A DNA stretch of 64,000 nucleotides, from NCBI RefSeq assembly GCF_029626105.1, contig NZ_JARUBH010000009.1, positions 6,510,001-6,574,000 on the forward strand. The letters run 5' to 3'. Both the position numbers and the translations under genes were made by a program. Under the pieces are notes generated by a model. It worked only from the letters and a program-made list of their open reading frames with translations. It did not search any database and was not told where the DNA came from. This document shows, one piece after another, positions 33,586-41,494 of this stretch. The stretch comes from Solwaraspora sp. WMMD792. Its GTDB lineage: Bacteria; Actinomycetota; Actinomycetes; Mycobacteriales; Micromonosporaceae. Positions within the stretch are counted from its first letter, which is position 1. Every line of letters starts with the position of its first letter.

Positions 33586-35394
33586 GTGAGCCGGGCCGGC
33601 CGGCGAGGCACCGTACGCCTCGTCGCGGCGTCGGTCGTGCTCGCCGCCATCGTGGGCGGGACCGCCCATGTCGTCTGGACCAGATTCGGCCCGGCCGGCT
33701 CCGACCCCGACGGGGCAGGGCGGCAGCCGGTCGGCAGCGGGCTGTTCGCCATGTCCGACGGCGAATCGCTGACCCTGATGCGCGGCAGCAGCCCGGCCGT
33801 GACCATGCCGGCCGGGGACGGCTGGTCGCTGGGCCGACCCAGGTTCACAGCGGACGCCGCCTACGCGTACGCCATCTCCAGCAGCGAGGATCGCGAGCGG
33901 CACCGGATCCTGGTGGTGGACGTCGCCACCGGTGGACAGCACACCGTCGACTGCCCGGACTGCCCCAACGAGGGCACCCCGGTCGCCGCCGGCGGCAGCA
34001 GCGTGGCCTACCTGGACCAACGGAACCAACAGGCAGACCTGCAAATTTTGGACCTGGCCACCCCGGAGGAACCACCGAGCACCACCCCGGTACGGGGCCT
34101 GCCGCCGACCCCCGATCCGGACCACGGATACCGGGTGATCGCCGCCGTGCCGGATGTCGTCCTCGTCGCACCGAGCCGGGGGATCGGCAACCTGCAGCTG
34201 ATCGGCCGCGACGGAACGGTGCGTACGGTGGCCGCCGATGACGACAGCGCCCCGTTCGACGCCGCAACCGGCACGGTCGACGGTGCCACGGTGCTCGCGT
34301 TCGACGCTCCGGTCATCCAGCCGGTCGAGGAGGGCGAGTTTCACTCCTGCATGTCCGCTGGCGTGTCGCTGCTCGACCCCGCGTCCGGGCAGTTGACCAG
34401 GACCCCGGGTTTCGCCATCGAGCACGGCCCCGACGACGGGACGCGCGTCACCGACCTGTGGTGGGGAGCCGACGGCGAGCTGTACGCCCTGGTCCGGCCG
34501 TTCTTCTGCCGGACCGACCGGCTGGACCGGGGCAACCCCGACCACCGGCGGGCCAGGCCGGTGACCCTGTGGCGGCTGACCGACGGCCGGTGGGAGCGCC
34601 TGGACAGCCTCCGGGGTGCCGAGTGGATCCGGCAGATCGACCCGGAGACGCAGATCATCCTCGACCGTAGTCGCCGACTCGTCGTACAGGACGCGCAGCG
34701 GCAGATTCCGGTCGCCACCGACCGGGAGCCGATGGTGACGGTGCCGCCGGCAACCGGCGCCGACCCCGCCATGGCGGTACGGACGACCCCGCCGCCGTGC
34801 ACCGAGCAACTCTTCGCCGGCCTGGCCCCGACGCTGATCGAGGAGCCGGACGTCACGTCGGTCAACTGCCGGGACGGGTACGCCCACGTCCAGTTCACCG
34901 ACGCCGCGCACGCCGACCGCCCACGCCAGGCGGTGCTGTTCGCCGCGATCGGGGCGAGCTGGCACACCCGGGCGCTCTCCACCGGATGGGACGGCCGGTT
35001 CCGCCCCGCCGACCTCGTCTACTTCGACCTGGACCCGCAGGAGCTGCAGCCACTGTTCCCGGACCTGATGCAGGAGCCGCCGCCTTCGGCGGAGCCGCCG
35101 GACGTCACCGCCTTCGTCGGGGCGTGGCGCAGCCAGGAGGACGGCCTGCTCGAAGTGCGCCCGGACGGCAGCGCCGAGGCGACGTACCTGGTTGACCGGT
35201 GGTCCGACCCGGTGCGGATGTCCACCGTCCAGCTGAAGATCATCCTCGCCACCCGCAACTCCGCGATCGCGGAAGTGGCCGCCAGCGACGGCCAGGGTGC
35301 TCAGGTCGGCAGCCAGTTCCGGTTCGGTTTTCAAGGCGACTGGCTCGTCCTGACCCCGCCGTACGGCTACGGGAATCTGTTCAAGCCCGCCTGA
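33586..35394 (+). CDS. Membrane-anchored beta-propeller-like surface protein, unknown
   Basis: The GTG at 33586 has GGAGG 8 nt upstream and gives 602 residues. A signal-anchor helix (LVAASVVLAAIVGGTAHVVW) is followed by repeats of short beta strands with Asp/Gly turns (for example RILVVDVATGGQHTVDC, LQILDLATPEEP, LWRLTDGRWERLDSLRG), which suggest a WD40/TolB-like propeller. A C-terminal module from about residue 510 (FVGAWRSQEDGLLEVRPDGS) looks like a small beta barrel. Several cysteines in the extracytoplasmic part could form disulphides. It completes the three-gene surface operon and overlaps the convergent TetR gene by 28 bp. Confidence 0.7.
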   Translation: MSRAGRRGTVRLVAASVVLAAIVGGTAHVVWTRFGPAGSDPDGAGRQPVGSGLFAMSDGESLTLMRGSSPAVTMPAGDGWSLGRPRFTADAAYAYAISSSEDRERHRILVVDVATGGQHTVDCPDCPNEGTPVAAGGSSVAYLDQRNQQADLQILDLATPEEPPSTTPVRGLPPTPDPDHGYRVIAAVPDVVLVAPSRGIGNLQLIGRDGTVRTVAADDDSAPFDAATGTVDGATVLAFDAPVIQPVEEGEFHSCMSAGVSLLDPASGQLTRTPGFAIEHGPDDGTRVTDLWWGADGELYALVRPFFCRTDRLDRGNPDHRRARPVTLWRLTDGRWERLDSLRGAEWIRQIDPETQIILDRSRRLVVQDAQRQIPVATDREPMVTVPPATGADPAMAVRTTPPPCTEQLFAGLAPTLIEEPDVTSVNCRDGYAHVQFTDAAHADRPRQAVLFAAIGASWHTRALSTGWDGRFRPADLVYFDLDPQELQPLFPDLMQEPPPSAEPPDVTAFVGAWRSQEDGLLEVRPDGSAEATYLVDRWSDPVRMSTVQLKIILATRNSAIAEVAASDGQGAQVGSQFRFGFQGDWLVLTPPYGYGNLFKPA

Positions 35395-35966
35395 GCCGGA
35401 TCAGCTAGGACGGCGCGGATCAGGGCGACGACGCCCGCCCGGATCTGCTCCGGTGGTTCGTCGCGCAGCTGGTGCAGCAGGTCGCTGCGGACGGCGGCAA
35501 GCAGGGCGTGCGCCAGGAAGTCGGCGTGCTCCGGGCCGCGTACGCCGGTGATGATGCCGGTCAGGTGGCGGTGCAGGTCGCCGTACGCCGGGTTGAGGTA
35601 CGGGCTGCCCCGGCCGGCGCTCTCCAACGCCAGCGCCAGTGCCCGGTTGGCGTGTTTGTAGTCGAGGATCGCGTCGAAGATCGCGATGACCTGGGCAGTC
35701 GGGTCCCGGTCGGCTCCCTGTCCAGGATCGTGCAGGGCGGCCTGCAGGGCGGTGCCACGCTGGGCGGCGAGGGCCTGTAGCAGGCCGGTGCGGTCGCCGA
35801 AGCCACGGAACAGGGTGCCCTTGCCGACGCCGGCCGCCTGGGCGATGGCGTCCATGGTGACCTCGTCCGGGTCGTCGGCGGCGTCGAGCAGCCGGCCGGC
35901 GGCGGCCAGCACGGTCTCCCGGTTGCGGGCGGCGTCGACCCGTTCCTTACGTGCTGCTGCCGGCAC
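35367..35966 (-). CDS. TetR/AcrR family transcriptional regulator
   Basis: A 199-residue regulator; the GTG at 35966 is the likely start since the protein then opens with a short Ala/Arg tail into the helix-turn-helix (TMDAIAQAAGVGKGTLFRGF at about 37-56). The C-terminal domain has the length and pattern of the TetR_C group with EQIRAGVVALIRAVLADPA at the end. Two 15-bp palindromes lie 35 bp upstream, between it and the divergent SnoaL-like gene, so it very likely represses itself and the SnoaL-NmrA pair. The 3' end overlaps the surface-protein gene on the other strand. Confidence 0.9.
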   Translation of the reverse strand: MPAAARKERVDAARNRETVLAAAGRLLDAADDPDEVTMDAIAQAAGVGKGTLFRGFGDRTGLLQALAAQRGTALQAALHDPGQGADRDPTAQVIAIFDAILDYKHANRALALALESAGRGSPYLNPAYGDLHRHLTGIITGVRGPEHADFLAHALLAAVRSDLLHQLRDEPPEQIRAGVVALIRAVLADPAQAGLNRFP

Positions 35967-36000
35967 GGTTGACCGTCCTCTCGCCCCCGCCTCGAATATC

Positions 36001-36041
36001 CGGACCGACGGTCCGTATAGTTGATCCGGACCGCCGGTCCG
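36001..36041. promoter_or_regulatory. Two TetR operator palindromes
   Basis: CGGACCGACGGTCCG (36001-36015) and CGGACCGCCGGTCCG (36027-36041) are 15-bp palindromes with centres 26 bp apart; each is followed by TAT. They overlap likely promoter elements (TATAGT at 36016, TATCCT at 36042) between the divergent TetR and SnoaL-like genes. Confidence 0.85.
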
Positions 36042-36059
36042 TATCCTAGAGGAGGCACC

Positions 36060-36542
36060 GTGACCGAAGCGCCCAGCCCTACCGTCAGCCCCGCCGCCCA
36101 ACTGCTGCACCGCTGCCTTGACCACCTGCTCGCCAAGGACATGCCCGGCTTCCTCGCGCACTGGCACGACGACGCGGTGGCCGAGTTCCCGTTCGCCCCA
36201 CCCGGCTACCCACGCCGCCTCGACGGCATCGCCGCCGTCACCGGCTACCTGATCGACTACCCGAAGCTGATCGACATCGCCGAGTTCCCCAACGTGACCG
36301 TGCACCAGAGCGTCGACCCCGAAGTAGTGATCGCCGAACTCACCGCCACCGGCACCGTCGTGCCCACCGGGCAGCCGTACCGGATGTCGTACGTCGTCGT
36401 GGTGACCGTGCGGGACGGCCGGATCGCCCACTACCGCGACTACTGGAACCCGCTGGCTGCCCCCGACCTGGCCTCGGCCGCCCCCGACCCGACCGCAGCC
36501 GCGCCCGACCCGACCGAGAGCGCGGTGGGCTCCGATGTCTGA
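36060..36542 (+). CDS. SnoaL-like / NTF2-fold protein
   Basis: A 160-residue protein starting at GTG 36060 with GAGGAGG just upstream. The pattern LLHRCLDHLLAKDMPGFLAH, HDDAVAEFPFAPPGYPRR, and VVVVTVRDGRIAHYRDYWNP is the SnoaL cone-shaped fold used by polyketide cyclases, isomerases and limonene-epoxide-hydrolase relatives. The tail has PDPTAAAPDPT repeats. It overlaps the NmrA-like gene by 8 bp, and the pair is probably controlled by the divergent TetR. SnoaL plus NmrA pairs in actinobacteria usually act on small, often aromatic or xenobiotic, compounds; the substrate here is unknown. Confidence 0.85.
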   Translation: MTEAPSPTVSPAAQLLHRCLDHLLAKDMPGFLAHWHDDAVAEFPFAPPGYPRRLDGIAAVTGYLIDYPKLIDIAEFPNVTVHQSVDPEVVIAELTATGTVVPTGQPYRMSYVVVVTVRDGRIAHYRDYWNPLAAPDLASAAPDPTAAAPDPTESAVGSDV

Positions 36543-37404
36543 CCAGCGGACCGTCCTGGTCACCGGGGCGACCGGCAACATCGGCCGGCACATCATCGCC
36601 ACCCTCGCCGCAGCCGGCCACCCGGTGCGGGCCGCCAGCCGGCACCGCCCCACCGACCCGGCCGCCGCCACCAGCCACGTCCCCTTCGACTGGCACGACC
36701 CGGCCACCCACCAGCCTGCCGTCGACGGCGTACACGCCGTCTACCTGATGCCGCCGCCGGCCAGCGCCGACCCGGTCGGCCAGGTCGGCGCTTTCCTCGA
36801 CCTGGCTCAGGACGCCGGCGTACGCCGGATCGTGCTGCTCAGCTCGTCGGCGATCCGCACCGGCGACCCCGGCCCCGGCCAACTGCCCGCCACCGTCGCC
36901 GACCGGTTCCCGGAGTGGACGGTGCTGCGCCCGTCCTGGTTCATGCAGAACTTCGTCGGCGCGCACCCGCACGCGCACAGCATCCTGCACGACGGCGAGA
37001 TCGTCACCGCCACCGGCGACGGCCGGGTCGGCTTCATCGACGCCGCCGACATCGCCGCCGTCGCCGTCCGGGCCCTGACCGACCCCGTGCCGCACAACGC
37101 CGAACATCTGCTCACCGGCCCGCAGACCCACAGCTACGCCGAGGTCGCGACCATGATCAGCGAGGTCTGCGGCCGACCGGTCCGGCACCGTACCGTCGAC
37201 GTCGACACCATGCGCCACCGGCTCGCCAGCTTCGGCATCCCGGACGGCTTCGCCGCCCTGCTGGCCGGCATGGACGCTGCCATCGCCGCCGGAGCCGAAA
37301 ACCGGACCACCAGTACGGTCGCCGACGTCACCGGCCGGGCACCGACCAGCCTGCGCGACTTCTGCACCGCCCACACCGGCTACTGGCGACAGACGGTGGC
37401 GTGA
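36535..37404 (+). CDS. NmrA-like / atypical SDR NAD(P)-binding protein
   Basis: A 289-residue protein. The Rossmann glycine motif is VTGATGNIGRHI (about 9-20). AVYLMPPP, RRIVLLSSSAI, TVLRPSWFMQNF and the dinucleotide-domain ending EHLLTGPQTHSYAEVA match the NmrA/atypical SDR group, which includes quinone reductases and redox sensors. The catalytic Tyr-x3-Lys of classical SDRs is absent, as expected for this group. The ATG at 36535 overlaps the SnoaL-like gene by 8 bp. I infer a reductase or sensor acting on the same substrate as SnoaL. Confidence 0.87.
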   Translation: MSDQRTVLVTGATGNIGRHIIATLAAAGHPVRAASRHRPTDPAAATSHVPFDWHDPATHQPAVDGVHAVYLMPPPASADPVGQVGAFLDLAQDAGVRRIVLLSSSAIRTGDPGPGQLPATVADRFPEWTVLRPSWFMQNFVGAHPHAHSILHDGEIVTATGDGRVGFIDAADIAAVAVRALTDPVPHNAEHLLTGPQTHSYAEVATMISEVCGRPVRHRTVDVDTMRHRLASFGIPDGFAALLAGMDAAIAAGAENRTTSTVADVTGRAPTSLRDFCTAHTGYWRQTVA

Positions 37405-37419
37405 CCGGGCTACCGTCGG

Positions 37420-38643
37420 ATGGTGGCCCGACCCGGTTGGCGGTTCGAATCGACAGAGTTGCTGAGCGCCCCACTGGTGGCCGGTGGTCTCGTCCACGTC
37501 GTCGGCGAGGACGGGCACGTCCACACCCTCGATGCCGGCAGCGGCCGGCCCCGGTGGCGGGCCCGGCGGGGCGAGCCGAAGCCCAACCCGTACTTTCCGC
37601 CGCTGCCGCCGGTGCTCGCCGGTGACACCTTGGCCGTCACCGCCTCCCTCGGCGGGTCCGGCTGGGCGGACGCGGTGCTCGGGCTGGCCGGCGCCGACGG
37701 CGCCGACGGCGCCCAACGGTGGACGTACCCGCTCGTCGGCACCACCGTCACCGGGCTCGCCGCCGACGACTCAGCCGTCGTCGTCACCGACCGCGACAGT
37801 CTGACCTGCCTCGACCCGGCCGACGGACAGGTGCACTGGACGGTGCCGCCGCCGACGGCGACCGGACCGTGGCAGGCCAGCTTCGACCAGCCGGCGGTCG
37901 ACGACGACCACGTGTACGCGATCGCCCGGTTCAGCCGACCGAACACGGCGCTCGACGGCGGGTACCTGATCATGGCCTTCGACCGGTCCACCGGCACCGA
38001 GGTCTGGGGCGTCCAGGTCGACGGCGGCTGGGGTGCCACGCTGACCGTCGGCGGTGACCTGGTCTGCGTCGGCGACGGTAAGGGGTGGTTCATCGTGCTC
38101 CGCCGCGACACCGGCGACACGGCCTGGTCGACGCAGATCCGGCCGAAGTTGGGGCTGCCGGTCCAGTCCGGGCTGTTCCCGTTCGCCGCGCCGACCGGGG
38201 CGGCGGCGTTCGCCGGTGAGCAGGTGGACCGGCCGGTGCTGGCCGAGCAGGAGATCCACGTACCGAGCCGCAACGGCGACGTCCACCTGATGGACCGGGA
38301 CACCGGTGAGGTGCAGCGCGTCTGGCGGGTCGGCGTACCGGCGCTGAGCATCGCCGTCTCGGACGACCTGCTGCACGTCGGCGGCATCCACGGGCTGCTG
38401 GTCGCGTTCCACCGGGACCGCCGCGAGGTGAGCTGGTGGCGGAGGCTGCCGGTCGGCCGGATCGACGCGCTGACCGTCGCCGACGGCATGCTGTACGTCG
38501 GCGGCGAACGGCACCTCGCCGCGGTCGACCCGGCCACCGGGGCCGGAGCCTGGCGGCGCTTCCCGGCCCGGGTCCACCGGTCGTCGTACCCGCCGGGATC
38601 GGCCGACCGGGAGCTGACCAACGCCGACCTGCCCTGGGCCTGA
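37420..38643 (+). CDS. PQQ-like beta-propeller repeat protein
   Basis: A 407-residue protein with no signal peptide. It consists of repeated blades with the PQQ/AxDxxTGxxxW pattern: LDAGSGRPRWRARR, LDPADGQVHWTVP, FDRSTGTEVWGVQ, LRRDTGDTAWSTQ, MDRDTGEVQRVWR and VDPATGAGAWRRF, giving about six to seven blades. These folds scaffold proteins or, in dehydrogenases, hold PQQ, but catalytic residues of quinoprotein dehydrogenases are not apparent and the protein seems cytoplasmic. It is 15 bp from the NmrA-like gene and could be in that operon, although the type is unrelated. Confidence 0.82.
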   Translation: MVARPGWRFESTELLSAPLVAGGLVHVVGEDGHVHTLDAGSGRPRWRARRGEPKPNPYFPPLPPVLAGDTLAVTASLGGSGWADAVLGLAGADGADGAQRWTYPLVGTTVTGLAADDSAVVVTDRDSLTCLDPADGQVHWTVPPPTATGPWQASFDQPAVDDDHVYAIARFSRPNTALDGGYLIMAFDRSTGTEVWGVQVDGGWGATLTVGGDLVCVGDGKGWFIVLRRDTGDTAWSTQIRPKLGLPVQSGLFPFAAPTGAAAFAGEQVDRPVLAEQEIHVPSRNGDVHLMDRDTGEVQRVWRVGVPALSIAVSDDLLHVGGIHGLLVAFHRDRREVSWWRRLPVGRIDALTVADGMLYVGGERHLAAVDPATGAGAWRRFPARVHRSSYPPGSADRELTNADLPWA

Positions 38644-38703
38644 CAGCCCGTCCTCGGCCCGGAGCGACGGCCCGCCGGCCCGCCGGCCCGCCGGGTGGAC
38701 CGG

Positions 38704-39741
38704 TCAGAACTCGATGACCGTTTTGATGCCTTCCTCCTCGGCGTACGCCCGCTGGAAGTCGTCCAGGCCGTACCGGTGGGTGATCAGGCCCATCAGCCAG
38801 TCGTGGTCGGCGCGGGCCAGCGCCTCGGCGGCCTGCCGCCAGTGCCGCCGGTTGGCGTTGACCGTGCCGAACAGGACGTTGTTCTTCAACACCAGGCAGC
38901 GGTTCAGCTCGTTGAGGTCCAGCTCGATGTGGTGGGCCTTGGCGTTGATCCCGGTCAGGCAGCCGATGCCGTTCGGCGCAAGTTTGCCGAACACCTCACG
39001 GACCACCGGCGGCGCGCCGGTGCACTCGATGATGACGTCCGGGTCGAAGTCCAGCTCCTCCACCGGCACCGCGTGGTACGTCGCCCCCAGCCGACGGGCC
39101 AGCTCCGGCTTCGGCCCGGACGTGCCCCGGGCCAGCACATGCGTCTCCAGGCCGCGCTGCACACTCAGCAGCGCCGCCAGCAGCCCGATCGGTCCGGCCC
39201 CGGTGACCAGCACCCGCTGCGGTGCCCAGAAGCCACGTGCGCCGATCTTGTCGACGTGGTCCCAGGCCTTCGCGACCACGCTGGTCGGCTCCAGCAGCAC
39301 CCCGGCCAGCCCCAGCTCCGGCCGCAGCGGTACGGCGTACTCGGCCGGCACCCGCCACCGCTGCCGGGCGAACCCGTCGATCCCCTTGATCCCGCACTCG
39401 GTGTACCGCCCGTTGGTGCACATGTCCCACTCGCCGGCGGCACAGTACCGGCACGGCACCGGGTCCGGCCGCCGGACGATCCCGGCGACCAGGTCACCCG
39501 GCCGGGCCGTCCCACTCGGGTCCTCGACCACCCGGCCCAGCGACTCGTGGCCGAGGACCAGCGTGTCCCGGCCCGGCGGCGGCTCGCCGTACTCACCGCC
39601 GAGGATCTCCCCGTCGGTGCCGCAGATGCCGACCGCGACCGCCTCGACCAGCACCTCACCCTCGTCGGGTGACGGCTCCGGCGCGTCGTCGACGAGCCGC
39701 AGCGAATCGGCCTTGCCCGGGGTGACAGTCAGCGCACGCAT
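38704..39741 (-). CDS. Zinc-dependent MDR dehydrogenase, glucose 1-dehydrogenase type
   Basis: A 345-residue medium-chain dehydrogenase. The catalytic zinc site is Cys40 in GICGTDGEI and His65-Glu66 in LGHES; structural-zinc cysteines are at about 97, 100, 108 and 116 (VPCRYCAAGEWDMCTNGRY). The Rossmann motif is VTGAGPIGLLAALL. TDGEI, GKLAPNGIGCLTGIN and the final motif before FDDFQRAY-like DDFQRAYAEE match the glucose dehydrogenase subgroup, which oxidises D-glucose C1 with NAD(P). Substrate specificity within the subgroup varies (glucose, galactose, xylose). It is convergent with the propeller gene and divergent from nuoC, 86 bp away. Confidence 0.87.
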   Translation of the reverse strand: MRALTVTPGKADSLRLVDDAPEPSPDEGEVLVEAVAVGICGTDGEILGGEYGEPPPGRDTLVLGHESLGRVVEDPSGTARPGDLVAGIVRRPDPVPCRYCAAGEWDMCTNGRYTECGIKGIDGFARQRWRVPAEYAVPLRPELGLAGVLLEPTSVVAKAWDHVDKIGARGFWAPQRVLVTGAGPIGLLAALLSVQRGLETHVLARGTSGPKPELARRLGATYHAVPVEELDFDPDVIIECTGAPPVVREVFGKLAPNGIGCLTGINAKAHHIELDLNELNRCLVLKNNVLFGTVNANRRHWRQAAEALARADHDWLMGLITHRYGLDDFQRAYAEEEGIKTVIEF

Positions 39742-39814
39742 GACCAGGATGTTTCCCCGCAGGTCAGTACCTACACGCGCAATGTCGGGCCCACCTGCGT
39801 ACCACCCGCGCCCT

Positions 39815-39828
39815 TAGGATCAGACCCA
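39815..39828 (+). promoter_or_regulatory. Leaderless -10 box for the nuoC operon
   Basis: TAGGAT at 39815-39820 is exactly 7 nt before ATG 39828, with no Shine-Dalgarno. Transcription of the whole nuoC-N operon probably starts here. Confidence 0.6.
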
Positions 39829-40532
39829 TGACCCCCGAGGAGATCGGCGCGCACCTGGTCAGCCTGCTCGACCAGCCGACGGAGGCGTCGGAGGCTGTGT
39901 CGGAGGCCGCGCAGGTCACCGCCACGGTCTCCGGCGGCGGCGACCGGTACGCCCGGGCCACCGTCGACGTACCCGCCGACAGCTGGCCGGCCGCGCTCGC
40001 CGCCGCCCGCGACGACGCCGACCTGGCCTGCGACTTCTTCGACTGGCTCTCCGCCGTCGACGAGCTCGACGACGGCTTCGCGATCGTCGCCCACCTGTGG
40101 TCCACCCGGCACCGGCACGGACTGCTGCTGCGCACCCGGGTGCCGCGCGAACGCCCCGAGCTGCTGTCCGTGGTCGACGTGTTCCCCGGCGCAGACTGGC
40201 ACGAACGGGAAACCCACGAGATGTTCGGCGTCCACTTCGTCGGCCACCCCGCACTCACCCCGCTGCTGCTGCCCCCCGAGTTCGAAGGCCACCCGCTGCG
40301 CAAGGAGTTCGTCCTCGCCGCCCGGGTCGCCAAGCCGTGGCCGGGCGCGAAGGAGCCCGGCGAACCGGCCGGCGGCGGAGCCGGATCCCGACGGGCCCCG
40401 ATGCGGCCACCGGGCGTACCGCTGCCGACCGAATGGGGTCCGCAGGCCGCCAGGTCCGCGCCCGACGCCGACCCCGACGCGGCCGGCAGGCCCGGCCCCG
40501 ACGGTGGCCGACCCGACGGGGGTACGCCCTGA
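39828..40532 (+). CDS. nuoC: NADH-quinone oxidoreductase subunit C (30 kDa type)
   Basis: A 234-residue protein. FDWLSAVDELDDGF, the strand FPGADWHERETHEMFGVHF (the family signature is in WHERETHEMFG) and LLLPPEFEGHPLRKEF identify NuoC. Residues after about 185 are a Pro/Gly/Asp-rich tail. NuoC supports NuoD and NuoB in the peripheral arm, but NuoD is not encoded here. It opens a tightly packed operon: the TGA overlaps the nuoH start in TGATG. The first gene after a leaderless promoter is typical for this organism. Confidence 0.93.
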   Translation: MTPEEIGAHLVSLLDQPTEASEAVSEAAQVTATVSGGGDRYARATVDVPADSWPAALAAARDDADLACDFFDWLSAVDELDDGFAIVAHLWSTRHRHGLLLRTRVPRERPELLSVVDVFPGADWHERETHEMFGVHFVGHPALTPLLLPPEFEGHPLRKEFVLAARVAKPWPGAKEPGEPAGGGAGSRRAPMRPPGVPLPTEWGPQAARSAPDADPDAAGRPGPDGGRPDGGTP

Positions 40533-41494
40533 TGCCACTCTGGCTGGAGTTGACGATCCGGGTCGGTGCCGTCGTCGTCGCGTTCCTCACCCTGCCGCTG
40601 CTCGTCGGGCAGATGGAACACAAGGCGATGGCGCACATGCAGGGCCGGCTCGGCCCGATGTACGCCGGTGGCTTCCACGGCTGGGCGCAACTCATCGCCG
40701 ACGGCGTCAAGTTCGTGCAGAAGGAGGACATCACCCCGCGCGCCGCCGACCGGCCGGTGTTCCGGCTCGCCCCGGCGATCGCCCTCGTGCCGTACCTGCT
40801 GGTCCTGCTCGTCATCCCCCTCGGGCCGGGCGACCTCGTCGGCCAGCCGCTCGACGTCGGCCTGTTCTTCGTCCTGGCCGTGATGGGCGTCGGCGTCGTC
40901 GCCGTGCTGATGGCCGCCTGGGCGTCGGCCAACAAGTACAGCCTGCTCGGCGGGCTGCGCGGCGCCGCCCAGCTGCTCGCCTACGAACTGCCGCTGGTGC
41001 TCGCCGCCGCCAGCGTCGCGATGGCCGCCGGCACCCTGTCGCTGTCCGGCATCGTCGAAGCGTGGCGTCCCTGGTGGCTGCTCTGGCAGGCACCCGCCCT
41101 GGTGGTGTTCTTCCTCGCCGGCATGGCCGAGATCCGCCGCCCACCGTTCGACATGCCGATCGCCGACTCCGAGCTGGTCTTCGGCTACCTGACCGAGTAC
41201 ACCGGGCTGCGGTTCGCGTTCTTCCTGCTCGCCGAGTACGCCGGCATCGTCGTCATCGCCGCGCTGACCACCGTGCTGTTCCTCGGCGGCTGGCAGGGGC
41301 CGTTCGGTGTCGAACAGCTCGGCTGGCTGTGGACGCTGCTGAAGGTCTTCGCCGTCGCGTTCGTGATCATCTGGCTGCGGGTGTCGTTCCCCCGGCTGCG
41401 CGAAGACCAGCTGCAACGGTTGTGCTGGCTGGTGCTGGTGCCGCTCGCCCTGGCGCAGCTGGTGCTCACCGCAGGGGTGAAGGTGACCATCTGA
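40532..41494 (+). CDS. nuoH: NADH-quinone oxidoreductase subunit H
   Basis: A 320-residue polytopic membrane protein with about eight transmembrane helices. The diagnostic cytoplasmic segments are present: QGRLGPMYAGGFHGWAQLIA, DGVKFVQKEDI, and AEIRRPPFDMPIADSELVFG (residues near 200-220). NuoH forms the quinone chamber and joins the peripheral to the membrane arm. It overlaps nuoC by one base and the glycosyltransferase-like gene by one base (TGATG again). Confidence 0.96.
   Translation: MPLWLELTIRVGAVVVAFLTLPLLVGQMEHKAMAHMQGRLGPMYAGGFHGWAQLIADGVKFVQKEDITPRAADRPVFRLAPAIALVPYLLVLLVIPLGPGDLVGQPLDVGLFFVLAVMGVGVVAVLMAAWASANKYSLLGGLRGAAQLLAYELPLVLAAASVAMAAGTLSLSGIVEAWRPWWLLWQAPALVVFFLAGMAEIRRPPFDMPIADSELVFGYLTEYTGLRFAFFLLAEYAGIVVIAALTTVLFLGGWQGPFGVEQLGWLWTLLKVFAVAFVIIWLRVSFPRLREDQLQRLCWLVLVPLALAQLVLTAGVKVTI

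Noticed and set aside
33548-33589. 13-codon frame between the lipoprotein and propeller genes, overlapping the next start by GTGA
   Set aside because: Too short to support as a gene; it may help translational coupling but there is no further evidence.
40504-41493. 930-residue frame that would fuse an upstream segment to the glycosyltransferase-like gene
   Set aside because: The first 330 codons are a shadow of nuoH; the ATG in TGATG at 41494 is the natural start.
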